From assembly GCA_964618455.1 (NCBI GenBank), contig CAZUAQ010000037.1, forward strand, positions 1-56,530: a stretch of 56,530 nt of DNA, given 5' to 3'. Below are positions 1-7,961 of this stretch, one piece after another (the stretch's first letter is position 1; every line of letters begins with the position of its first letter). The notes beneath the pieces were generated by a model, which saw nothing but the letters and a program-made list of their open reading frames with translations, made no database searches and was not told the origin of the DNA. Position numbers and translations under genes: made by a program. The stretch comes from CAZUAQ01 sp964618455 (lineage in GTDB: Bacteria; Planctomycetota; Phycisphaerae; UBA1845; PWPN01).

Positions 1-331
1 CCGAGGGCGCAACCTAACAGGCGCCGAACATCAAGGGTTTTCTACAGAGCCGGACGCAGCTAGTTTTTCCATGAGCCTTCGCCCTTGCATCCTGCTCTTC
101 TTCCGCGGTCGCCCCTCGGAGCGCATCGACGCCGTCAGCCCCAGGCGCGTGGCAGTCTGCTTCTGCCAGGTCGCGTGGCCGCATGGCCGGTTCCGCCGGA
201 CGCACGTGCGGAGCCGCTCCAGCTCCCTGGCCGACACCGCGCGATTGAACATGGAGTATCCGCATCCGCTTACTCCATTCCCAGCGATAGCTCAAGACCC
301 GACAGTTGTGGAGCTTGCCGTACCGAGACAT
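1..331 (-). pseudogene. C-terminal remnant of a RAYT (REP-associated, IS200-like) transposase
   Basis: Reading on the minus strand from about 250 to 31 gives a peptide with the run ELERLRTCVRRNRP, then a WQKQTATRLGL segment and a closing GRPRKK. This order matches, from memory of the family, the tail of REP-associated tyrosine transposases (vRRG-PFG--W---TA--LGL---R--GRPRK). The normal protein is around 220 residues; only about 60 are present and the HUH/Tyr catalytic part is missing. A second minus frame (331 down to about 250) reads into the same place (RMRILHV followed by NRAVSA in the next frame), which suggests a frameshift close to base 247 as well as truncation. No terminal repeat or REP array could be delimited. 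The rest of 1-575 shows no gene. Family assignment rests on remembered similarity. Confidence 0.55.
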
Positions 332-575
332 CTCCTTTCTTCTCCATCGGCTACCTGGACACGCTATTCACAAATACCTGCAAAAAGCATCCATTCAGCG
401 CATGGGAATCCAGGTCCGGTCATCCGGAGAGACACCGTCACGCGAAAAAACATGTCTTATGGGACGGAGACGTGATGAGGCCCGCCACGCACCGATGTGC
501 GCGCAAACGAACGCCCCTTGGAAGGAAAAGTCCTGATAAGCTCATCACCAACGGCTTAGCAAGACTGAAAAGTAA

Positions 576-662
576 CGGAGAGGGGGGGATTCGAACCCCC
601 GTGACGGTCGCCCGCCAACTGGTTTTCGAAACCAGCGCAATCAGCCGCTCTGCCACCTCTCC
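576..662 (-). tRNA. tRNA-Ser (anticodon CGA)
   Basis: The minus strand folds as a class II tRNA. The 7-bp acceptor stem is GGAGAGG/CCTCTCC (577-583 with 656-662), with discriminator G at 576. The anticodon stem is CTGGT/ACCAG around loop TTCGAAA, giving anticodon CGA, which reads UCG. A long variable arm (GGCGGGCGACCGTC region) precedes a T-arm with GGTTCGAATCC. The long variable arm and G73 are both serine features. CCA is not encoded. It is a single tRNA, with no other RNA gene next to it. Confidence 0.97.
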
Positions 663-971
663 AGATGGTCCGGCCCGCGATCGATGGCGGCATCCGCACT
701 GGCACACCGCCGCAACCTTCGGCCTTCGACCATCCGCGTTAGGAAGCCCCGGAGGGCGTCATGACGAGTCTGGAAACTTTGTGGCGGTCAGCTTCGGTCG
801 CGTTCCTCCAGAATCGGCGAAACGCATGGCCCGAAACATGACCGCGTCATGAAGAGATGAGTGTAAAGCGTTGGGCGACAAGGGTCAACATGAGGCCTGA
901 CTTGAAGGCCCGCTGCCGCGCCCGGACGATGGAAGATCGGGCGGCGTTCACCGTCTGCGGCATGCCCGGCA
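663..971. other. Intergenic stretch, nothing recognised
   Basis: About 310 bp between the tRNA-Ser 5' end and the stop of the transglutaminase gene. The open frames here are short, lack family-like sequence and overlap each other. The tRNA promoter should lie in its left half, but I see no convincing -35/-10 pair. Confidence 0.5.
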
Positions 972-1844
972 TCAGACGCGATCCACATCCACCGCCACGT
1001 TCACCGTATGCTCCCCCCCGCCGAGCAGCACCCCCTTGACCGGGCTGACGTCCTGGTAGTCGCGACCCCAGCCCACTGTCACGTGTGACTCCGACGGCGC
1101 GAGATTATTGGTCGGGTCGATGTCGAGCCACCCGAACCCCGGGCAGTAGACCGACAGCCACGCGTGGGAGGCATCGGCCCCGCGGAGGCGTGGCCGGCCC
1201 GGCGGCGGACGCGTGGAGAGGTAACCGCTGACGTAGCGCGCGGCCAGCCCGATCGAACGCAGACACGCGATCTCGAGATGCGCGAAATCCTGGCAGACCC
1301 CCCGCCGCTGCTCGAACACGTGCTCCAGCGGCGTGGCCACCGTCGTCGCGCGGGCGTCATAGGCGAATTCCGCGTGAATGCGGTTCGTGAGATCCAGCAC
1401 CGCCTCCCACAACGGCCGCCCGGGTGTGAACGATCCCGCCGCGTACTCGGCCCACGGCGGCCCGGTCGGCACGTGCGGTGATGCGAACACGTACTGGTAG
1501 GCATCGAGCCCCTCGCGCGAGCGCTCCCGCCGCAGTTGATCCCGGATCGACTCCCACGGCGGCGTAGCGAACAGCGTCGGCTCGCCGGTGGCGCGAACCT
1601 CGATCTCGCTCTCCGCCGTGACGACCATCTGCTGGTGCGGCGCGCTCAGCGAGAAGTAGGTCACGTGATTCCCGAAGTAGTCCCGCCGCTCGCGCTGCAG
1701 GTCCGCCGGCGGATCGATGATCAACCGGTACCAACGCACCGACTGGCTCTCTCGATCGCGCGGGCGGAGATGGGCGTGGTTCAGCGACATCGCGATCGTG
1801 TCGGTGTACGCATAACTCGTCTGGTGGGAGACGCGGTAAATCAT
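972..1844 (-). CDS. Transglutaminase-like cysteine peptidase/ligase (bacterial transglutaminase-like N-terminal domain)
   Basis: A 290-residue protein of the bacterial transglutaminase-like superfamily. Residues 1-100 are the beta-rich N-terminal domain (YRVSHQTSYAY start) and residues about 150-250 form the catalytic core. The triad is visible: Cys184 in RRGVCQDFAH, His228 in DASHAWL and Asp243 in DIDPTN. There is no signal peptide, so it is probably cytoplasmic. It is the last gene of a three-gene minus-strand operon and overlaps the preceding ATP-grasp/alpha-E gene by four bases (ATGA, 1841-1844), so the two are probably translationally coupled. Relatives occur with the same partners in many bacteria, where the set is thought to make or modify a peptide. 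Whether it hydrolyses, ligates or cross-links cannot be read from sequence. Confidence 0.92.
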   Translation of the reverse strand: MIYRVSHQTSYAYTDTIAMSLNHAHLRPRDRESQSVRWYRLIIDPPADLQRERRDYFGNHVTYFSLSAPHQQMVVTAESEIEVRATGEPTLFATPPWESIRDQLRRERSREGLDAYQYVFASPHVPTGPPWAEYAAGSFTPGRPLWEAVLDLTNRIHAEFAYDARATTVATPLEHVFEQRRGVCQDFAHLEIACLRSIGLAARYVSGYLSTRPPPGRPRLRGADASHAWLSVYCPGFGWLDIDPTNNLAPSESHVTVGWGRDYQDVSPVKGVLLGGGEHTVNVAVDVDRV

Positions 1845-4369
1845 TCGTTCACCTGCCCCCGCGGGATCGCCAGGTTCCGCGTCGATTGCGTATGGCTGAG
1901 GTAATTGCGCGTGATCGCGTTGGACAGATCGGGCAGCGTCGTCCTCAATTCACCCAGGAGCAATTCCAGCGACGCGCGCACGCCCATGTCGTCGATCTGA
2001 ACCAGCTCGGTCACGTCCGCCAGTCGCAACCGGCTGATGGCCTGGATCATCAGCTTCTGTTCGGTGCTGCGCTGCCCGGCGCCGCTCGTGTTCGGCAGGC
2101 GATCGACATGCCGGGTCATGGCGGCCATCTGGAACCCCAGCGCCCGCGGATTGGTTTCATCCATGAGCAGCAGATCAAGCACCGGTCCGGCCTGCACCGC
2201 CGCCATGTACCGCGAGCGATACGTCATCGCGCTGTCCGCCACGTTGAGCAGGCTGTCCAGCAGCGGCCCCTCGTCGTTCGAGGGATACACGAGTGTGGAA
2301 CGCAGAAGGTCGATCATGTGCAGCCCGCGCTCGATGCGCCGGCCGAGATCCAGAAAACGCCAGCTCTGCCCGCGTGTCATGCTCTCATCCCCGACGCCGC
2401 TGAACGCCGCCAGCGTGATGATGATCCCGTCCAGCATCGCCAGGCCGTCGCCGATGCGCAGCTCCGCGTTCTGGTTCGTGACGTAGAGGTACTGATCGAG
2501 CCGGTTGAGTATCCGCCACGTGTCCATCGAGATCCGGTCGCGCACCAGCCACGCCAGATCCCGCAGCCGGCCGAGAATCGTCCGCAGCCCGTTGGACCGA
2601 TCCGTCTCGACCAGCACCGCCAGCAGGGCGCGTTCGATCTCGTCGAAACGCTCCTCCGGCGGCCCCTGCACCTGAAAGGCGCTCTCGTCGAGGTATCCCA
2701 TCACGTACACCGGACGCAGCAGCGGCAGACTCTCGGCATTGCCGATGCGCCCCGACTCGTAGCTGAGCTCCGAGAGCACCGTGCGAAACAGGCGCACGAG
2801 ATCCTCGGCTCGCTCGACATACCGCCCGAGCCAGAAAAGGTTGTCCGCCACGCGACTCGGCAGGTTGTACGCCCCCCGCGTAAGCTTCATCACCTGTTCC
2901 GTCGGGCGCAACAGGCTCATTTCCGGCACCGGACCGTCGGCGAGGACCCACGTGTCCTTACTGCCGCCGCCGCTCTGCATCGAGACCACGGAGGTCTCGG
3001 TCGACGCCGCCACACGTGTCAGCCCCCCCGGCATGACCATGTAACTCCCGGCGTCGGCGGTCAGGAACGAGCGCAGTACCAGCGGGCGCGGCTGAAGCTG
3101 ACTCTCCCCCCAGACCGGCGAGGTCGAGAGCGTCACACGTTCCTGACCGACGTAACGCTCCGGCTGCGCGCGGATACGCTCCGCCAGTTCCTGCTTTTTT
3201 TTCTTATCGAGTCGATCGCCGAAGATCGGGTTCATGCCGTCGGCGGGAAAGGCGGGCTTGATCACCAACTCGCTCAGGTGGTCCAGCACGTAATTCCGCT
3301 CACTCTCCTGACCGCACCACCACGTCGCCATGGAGGGCATCTTCAGATCCTCGCCGAGCAGCGCGCGGCAGAGATTCGGAAGAAAGGCCATGATCGCCGA
3401 GGTCTCCAGCAGCCCGCTGCCCAGTGCATTGGCCACCGTGACGTTGCCCTGGCGAACCACTTCCAGCAGCCCGGGCACGCCCAGCGATGAATCGCTCCGC
3501 AGTTCGAGCGGATCGCAGAAGACGTCGTCCACGCGCCGAAGGATCACGTCCACCTGGCGCAGGCCGCCCAGTGTCTTGAGATACACACCGTTGTCGCGCA
3601 CGGTCAGGTCGCCCCCCTCGACCAGCGTGTACCCGAGATACCGCGCGAGATAGGCATGTTCGAAATACGACTCGTTGTACGGACCGGGGGTCAGCAGCAC
3701 GATCCGCGGGTTCTCGCGATTGCGCGGCGCGAGACTCAGCAACTGCAATTGCAGTGTGCGGAAGAACGTGGCCAGCCGCTGCACGCCGCAACTTCGAAAG
3801 ATGTTGGGAAACACGCGTGAGAGCACGACGCGGTTCTCCAGGGCGTAGCCCGCTCCCGACGGCGCCTGCGTTCGATCCGAAAGGACCCACCACTGCCCGT
3901 CCGGCGAGCGCGCGAGGTCCGCGGAGTAGAGGTGCAGGTACCGCTGCTGAGCCACCTCAATCCCGTGGCACGCTCGAAGAAAATGCTGCGACGCGAAGAC
4001 CAGCTCCGGCGGCAACAGACTTTCCGAAAGAAGGCGCTGCGGCCCGTGAAGATCCACCATGATGAGATTCAGCAACGTGGCCCGTTGCACGAGTGCCGAT
4101 TCGATGAAGGCCCAGTCCGGCGGCGCGATCAGTAGCGGAGCGGGATCGAGTTGCCACGGCCGTTCGATGCCCAGCGGATCGCCGTACACGTTGTACGTCA
4201 TCCCGTTCTCGCGAATAACGCGCAACGCCTGCTCCCACCGGCGATCGACTTCCTGCGGCCCCAGCGCCTGCAGTGCGGTCATGTACGTGCGCCAGTGGGC
4301 ACGGATCTCATGGGGATCCGCGCACATCTCGTCGTATGGACCCTGGATCCTGCAGTAGCTCTCACCCAT
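1841..4369 (-). CDS. Circularly permuted ATP-grasp ligase fused to alpha-E domain
   Basis: A two-part protein of about 840 residues. The N-terminal ~470 residues match the circularly permuted ATP-grasp type 2 family (YDEM and NGMTYNVYGDPLG near the start, LTPGPYNESYFEHAYLAR, then KPAFPADGMNPIFGDRL), a predicted ATP-dependent carboxylate-amine ligase. The last ~310 residues, from LTRGAYNLPSRVADNLFWLG, are the all-helical alpha-E domain. These are two genes in many bacteria but fused here. It lies between two transglutaminase-type genes. No clear ribosome site marks the start: I chose ATG 4369, and a GTG at 4417 would add a proline-rich 16 residues. The product of the ligation is unknown. Confidence 0.88.
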   Translation of the reverse strand: MGESYCRIQGPYDEMCADPHEIRAHWRTYMTALQALGPQEVDRRWEQALRVIRENGMTYNVYGDPLGIERPWQLDPAPLLIAPPDWAFIESALVQRATLLNLIMVDLHGPQRLLSESLLPPELVFASQHFLRACHGIEVAQQRYLHLYSADLARSPDGQWWVLSDRTQAPSGAGYALENRVVLSRVFPNIFRSCGVQRLATFFRTLQLQLLSLAPRNRENPRIVLLTPGPYNESYFEHAYLARYLGYTLVEGGDLTVRDNGVYLKTLGGLRQVDVILRRVDDVFCDPLELRSDSSLGVPGLLEVVRQGNVTVANALGSGLLETSAIMAFLPNLCRALLGEDLKMPSMATWWCGQESERNYVLDHLSELVIKPAFPADGMNPIFGDRLDKKKKQELAERIRAQPERYVGQERVTLSTSPVWGESQLQPRPLVLRSFLTADAGSYMVMPGGLTRVAASTETSVVSMQSGGGSKDTWVLADGPVPEMSLLRPTEQVMKLTRGAYNLPSRVADNLFWLGRYVERAEDLVRLFRTVLSELSYESGRIGNAESLPLLRPVYVMGYLDESAFQVQGPPEERFDEIERALLAVLVETDRSNGLRTILGRLRDLAWLVRDRISMDTWRILNRLDQYLYVTNQNAELRIGDGLAMLDGIIITLAAFSGVGDESMTRGQSWRFLDLGRRIERGLHMIDLLRSTLVYPSNDEGPLLDSLLNVADSAMTYRSRYMAAVQAGPVLDLLLMDETNPRALGFQMAAMTRHVDRLPNTSGAGQRSTEQKLMIQAISRLRLADVTELVQIDDMGVRASLELLLGELRTTLPDLSNAITRNYLSHTQSTRNLAIPRGQVNE

Positions 4370-4435
4370 GGGGTGCGTAGCGGAGGTGGTTGGATGGGGT
4401 GCGGGGATCGGTCTCACTCCATGACGGGCACAGGG

Positions 4436-4468
4436 GCATCCCGGATAAGAATCGACACACCGGGATGC
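4436..4468 (-). repeat. Intercistronic hairpin (9-bp arms)
   Basis: GCATCCCGG (4436-4444) and CCGGGATGC (4460-4468) are perfect inverted arms around a 15-nt loop, just past the stop of the DUF2126 gene. No T tract follows on the minus strand, so it is more likely an mRNA-stabilising or attenuating hairpin than a full terminator. Confidence 0.5.
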
Positions 4469-4473
4469 TATCT

Positions 4474-7400
4474 TCAGATCAGCCGCTCGGAAAGTCGCCT
4501 CATATCCAGGGTATGCGGGAAATGATCGCTTCGTTCGACCGGAGGAATCATCATCCCGCCCGGGGTGTGCCCGGTTCTCTCAAAACGGGCGTTCCGCCGG
4601 CTCTCCGCTTCCAACGCGTTGACCGGGAAGATCTCGAAACCGCGTCCGCCCGGATGCGACACGTGGTAGCGGCATCCCCCCAGCGAACGCTCCAGCCACG
4701 TGTCCAGCAGGTCGAACACCAGCGGCGTATGCACCCCGATCGTCGGATGCAGGCACGACGGCGGCTGCCACGCACGGTAGCGCACACCGGCCACGAACTC
4801 GCCGTTCGCCCCGGTCGGGTGCAGCGGCACACGCCTTCCGTTGCAGGTGACGATGTGCCGCGCGTTCACCGCTCCGCGGACCTTCACCTGCAACCGCTCG
4901 ACCGACGAATCCACGTAGCGTGACGTGCCCGCTGCCGTCGCTTCTTCCCCCAGCGTGTACCATGGCTCGATGGCCTGACGCAGTTCGATCTCGGTGTCGC
5001 GATACGCCACCTTGCCATGAATGGGGAACCGGAACTCGAAGTGCGAGGCAAACCATTCCGGCTTGATCGGGTAGCCGTCGTTCTGCAGCTCGATCAATAC
5101 ATCTTCGAAGTCCTTCGCGACGTAGTGAGGCAGCATGAAGCGGTCGTGCAGTTCCGATCCCCAGCGCACCAGCGATGCGCGGTACGGCTTTTTCCAGAAC
5201 CGGGCGATCAGCGCCCGAAGCAGTAGCTGTTGCGTCAGACTCATGCGGGCGTGCGGCGGCATTTCAAACGCGCGGAACTCGACCAGTCCGAGCCGCCCCG
5301 AGCCGCCCTCGGGCGAGTACAGCTTGTCGATGCAGAATTCCGCCCGGTGCGTGTTACCGGTGACGTCCACCAGCAGGTGCCGAAACACCCGGTCCACCAG
5401 CCACGGCGCGCAACCCCCCTCGTCGGGAATCTGCTGGAACGCGATCTCCATCTCGTGGAGCATGTCGCTCCGTGCCTCTTCCATGCGCGGTGCCTGGCTC
5501 GTCGGTCCGATGAAAACACTCGAGAAGAGATAGGACAGCGACGGGTGATTGTGCCAGTATCCGATCAGGCTCTTGAGCAGGTCGGGACGTCGCAGGATCG
5601 GGCTGTCGAGAGGCGTCGGTGCGCCGATGACGACGTGATTCCCGCCACCGGTACCGGTATGCCGCCCGTCCAGCATGAACTTCTCCGTACCCAATCGCGA
5701 CAGCCGCGCCTCTTCGTACAGCGTCTCCGTGTTGTGTACGAGTTCGTCCCAATTGCTCGAGGGCTGGATGTTCACCTCGATCACGCCGGGGTCGGGCGTT
5801 ACCTTGAACTGGTTGACGCGATGGTCGTGCGGCGGCGTGTACCCCTCCACGTGAACCGGAACGCTCAAGCGCTCCGCCGTGTCCTCTACCGCCGCCACCA
5901 GCTCGAGGTAATGCTCCAGTGTCCGCACCGGCGGCATGAACACGTGTATGCGTCCGCCGCGGGCCTGCGTGCACAATGCCGTTCGCACCAGCGTCGACGG
6001 CCCGGTATCTCCCGCATATCCGGAGCGGAAGCCGTCCCCTTCCCCCTCGCCGAGGGATTGCTCCATCAGGGGCGGAACCTGCCGCCGGGCATCACCGCGA
6101 TCCGTACCGGGCTGCCTGGCGTACTCCATCTGCCGCGCGGCCGCGGCACGCCTCGGCAACGGTGACCGCGCTTCGGTGACGTCTTGCGCGTGGACTTCAA
6201 GATCATCGGACTCCGCGAGCCAGGGCAGCGAATCCAGCGGCAGCCGATACCCCATTGGTGAATCGCCGGGGAACAGATACATCCGTTCCGCCCGAAAGAA
6301 CCACGGCCCCGTCACCCATGGGGCGTTCTCGTAACCAAAACCGCGGCGCAGCGGCAACACGTAGCCGACCACTTTGTTCAAGCCCTGCTCGAAGACTTGG
6401 GCCAGTCGCGCCCGTTCCTGCGGATCCTCCAATCGCGTATCGAAGGGATCCACATTCTCCGGCAGCCGGCGCTCCTTCCACAGGTAATACCAGACGTCCT
6501 CGTAGCCCGGAATGGCGTAGCGCTCCTCCACCCCAAGCCGCTCGGCCAGTGCCCGGGCGAAGCGCTCTGCGTCGTGCTCGTCATGGCCGTAGTCCGTTTC
6601 GTCTTCGGCGATCATCTCCGGATTCAGCCAGATCGGTTCCCCGTCTCGCCGCCAGTAACAACCCAGCGACCATCTCGGCAGTTGCTCTCCGGGGTACCAC
6701 TTGCCCTGGCCGAAGTGCAGGAATCCACCGGGCGCAAACTGGTTCTTCAATCGCCGCACCAACTGCCCGGCCAATCGCCTCTTGCACGGGCTGTCGGCCG
6801 TGTAGTTCCACTCCTCACCGTCCATGTCGTCGATCGACACGAATGTCGGCTCGCCCCCCATCGTCAGGCGCACGTCGGCGCTCTCCAATTCCTCATCGAT
6901 GGCCCGGCCGAGCGCGTCGATGGCCTGCCACTGGGTGGCGGTGTACGGCTTGGTCACGCGCGGATCCTCTTCGATGCGCGTCACCTTCATCTCGTGGGAG
7001 AATTCGACCTCGCTCTTGCTCGTCGACCCTGTGATCGGCGCGGCACTGCCCGGCTCCGGCGTACACGCCAGCGGAAGGTGCCCTTCTCCCGCCAGCAGGC
7101 CCGACGTCGGATCCAGTCCCACCCAGCCGGCGCCGGGAAGATAGACCTCCGTCCACGCGTGCAGATCGGTGAAGTCCTCGTCCGGCCCCGCCGGCCCGTC
7201 CAGAGGCTTCACATCCGGCACGAGTTGGATCAGGTAGCCCGACACGAATCGCGCCGCCAGGCCGAGATGCCTCAGCAACTGCACCAGCAGCCACGAACTG
7301 TCGCGGCACGAGCCCTTCCGCAGCTTCAGCGTCTCTTCCGGCGTCTGCACACCGGGTTCCATGCGGATCACGTAGCTGATGTCCTGCTGGAGACGGCGGT

Positions 7401-7845
7401 TCAATTCGACAACGAAATCGATGGTCTTGGTTTCACCGCGATCGATCCCGTTCAGGTAGGATTCAAAGACAGGCCCCGCCGCAAGCTGCTTGCGGAATGG
7501 CGCAATTTCCTCGGCCAGCCAGGGCTGATAGGAAAATGGATAGGTCTCGGCTTCGGGGCTGATGAAGAACTCGAACGGGTTGATCACCTTCATGTCGGCG
7601 ATCAGGTCCACGTCCACAATGAATTGACGCGTCGTCTCGTTGAACACGAGCCGCGCAAGATAATTGCTCTGCGGATCCTGCTGCCAGTTCAAGAAGTGAT
7701 CTCCCGGCGTGATGCGCAGGGAGTAACTCTCGATCGGCGTCCGGCAGTGCGGCGCGGGGCGCAGGCGAACGATGTGGGGCGACAGGGTCGTGGGACGATC
7801 GAACTCGTACCGCGTCGTATGGCGCAAGGCCACGCGAATGGACAT
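4474..7845 (-). CDS. Transglutaminase-DUF2126 fusion protein
   Basis: A protein of 1,123 residues. Residues 1-300 hold a transglutaminase-like N-terminal domain and core with Cys180 (LRKGSCRDSS), His229 (TDLHAWTEVY) and Asp245 (GLDPTSG). The remaining ~800 residues are the DUF2126 region, including GGEPTFVSIDDMDGEEWN, GTGGGNHVVIGAPT and EFRAFEMPPHARM. The length is typical for this fused family. DUF2126 has been proposed on computational grounds to be a carboxylate-amine ligase-like domain, but I know of no assay. It is the first gene of the transglutaminase / ATP-grasp operon, 105-153 bp upstream of the next gene depending on that gene's start. GGAG precedes two adjacent ATGs (7848, 7845); the second has better spacing. 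No signal peptide. Confidence 0.92.
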   Translation of the reverse strand: MSIRVALRHTTRYEFDRPTTLSPHIVRLRPAPHCRTPIESYSLRITPGDHFLNWQQDPQSNYLARLVFNETTRQFIVDVDLIADMKVINPFEFFISPEAETYPFSYQPWLAEEIAPFRKQLAAGPVFESYLNGIDRGETKTIDFVVELNRRLQQDISYVIRMEPGVQTPEETLKLRKGSCRDSSWLLVQLLRHLGLAARFVSGYLIQLVPDVKPLDGPAGPDEDFTDLHAWTEVYLPGAGWVGLDPTSGLLAGEGHLPLACTPEPGSAAPITGSTSKSEVEFSHEMKVTRIEEDPRVTKPYTATQWQAIDALGRAIDEELESADVRLTMGGEPTFVSIDDMDGEEWNYTADSPCKRRLAGQLVRRLKNQFAPGGFLHFGQGKWYPGEQLPRWSLGCYWRRDGEPIWLNPEMIAEDETDYGHDEHDAERFARALAERLGVEERYAIPGYEDVWYYLWKERRLPENVDPFDTRLEDPQERARLAQVFEQGLNKVVGYVLPLRRGFGYENAPWVTGPWFFRAERMYLFPGDSPMGYRLPLDSLPWLAESDDLEVHAQDVTEARSPLPRRAAAARQMEYARQPGTDRGDARRQVPPLMEQSLGEGEGDGFRSGYAGDTGPSTLVRTALCTQARGGRIHVFMPPVRTLEHYLELVAAVEDTAERLSVPVHVEGYTPPHDHRVNQFKVTPDPGVIEVNIQPSSNWDELVHNTETLYEEARLSRLGTEKFMLDGRHTGTGGGNHVVIGAPTPLDSPILRRPDLLKSLIGYWHNHPSLSYLFSSVFIGPTSQAPRMEEARSDMLHEMEIAFQQIPDEGGCAPWLVDRVFRHLLVDVTGNTHRAEFCIDKLYSPEGGSGRLGLVEFRAFEMPPHARMSLTQQLLLRALIARFWKKPYRASLVRWGSELHDRFMLPHYVAKDFEDVLIELQNDGYPIKPEWFASHFEFRFPIHGKVAYRDTEIELRQAIEPWYTLGEEATAAGTSRYVDSSVERLQVKVRGAVNARHIVTCNGRRVPLHPTGANGEFVAGVRYRAWQPPSCLHPTIGVHTPLVFDLLDTWLERSLGGCRYHVSHPGGRGFEIFPVNALEAESRRNARFERTGHTPGGMMIPPVERSDHFPHTLDMRRLSERLI

Positions 7846-7961
7846 CATCCGTCTCCGGGGGAAGGATTCAGGCAGCCTTCATTGTCGCCTGTCGACCGGG
7901 CCCATGCAAACCTGAAATCCCGAGTTCCGACCGAAGAACGGCCCTTGTTGCACCCCCACGG

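Noticed and set aside
1886..3490. Plus-strand open frame of 534 codons over the ATP-grasp gene
   Set aside because: It is antisense to a gene with clear family motifs. It is rich in His, Arg and Pro and has no domain. Long antisense frames are expected in GC-rich DNA.
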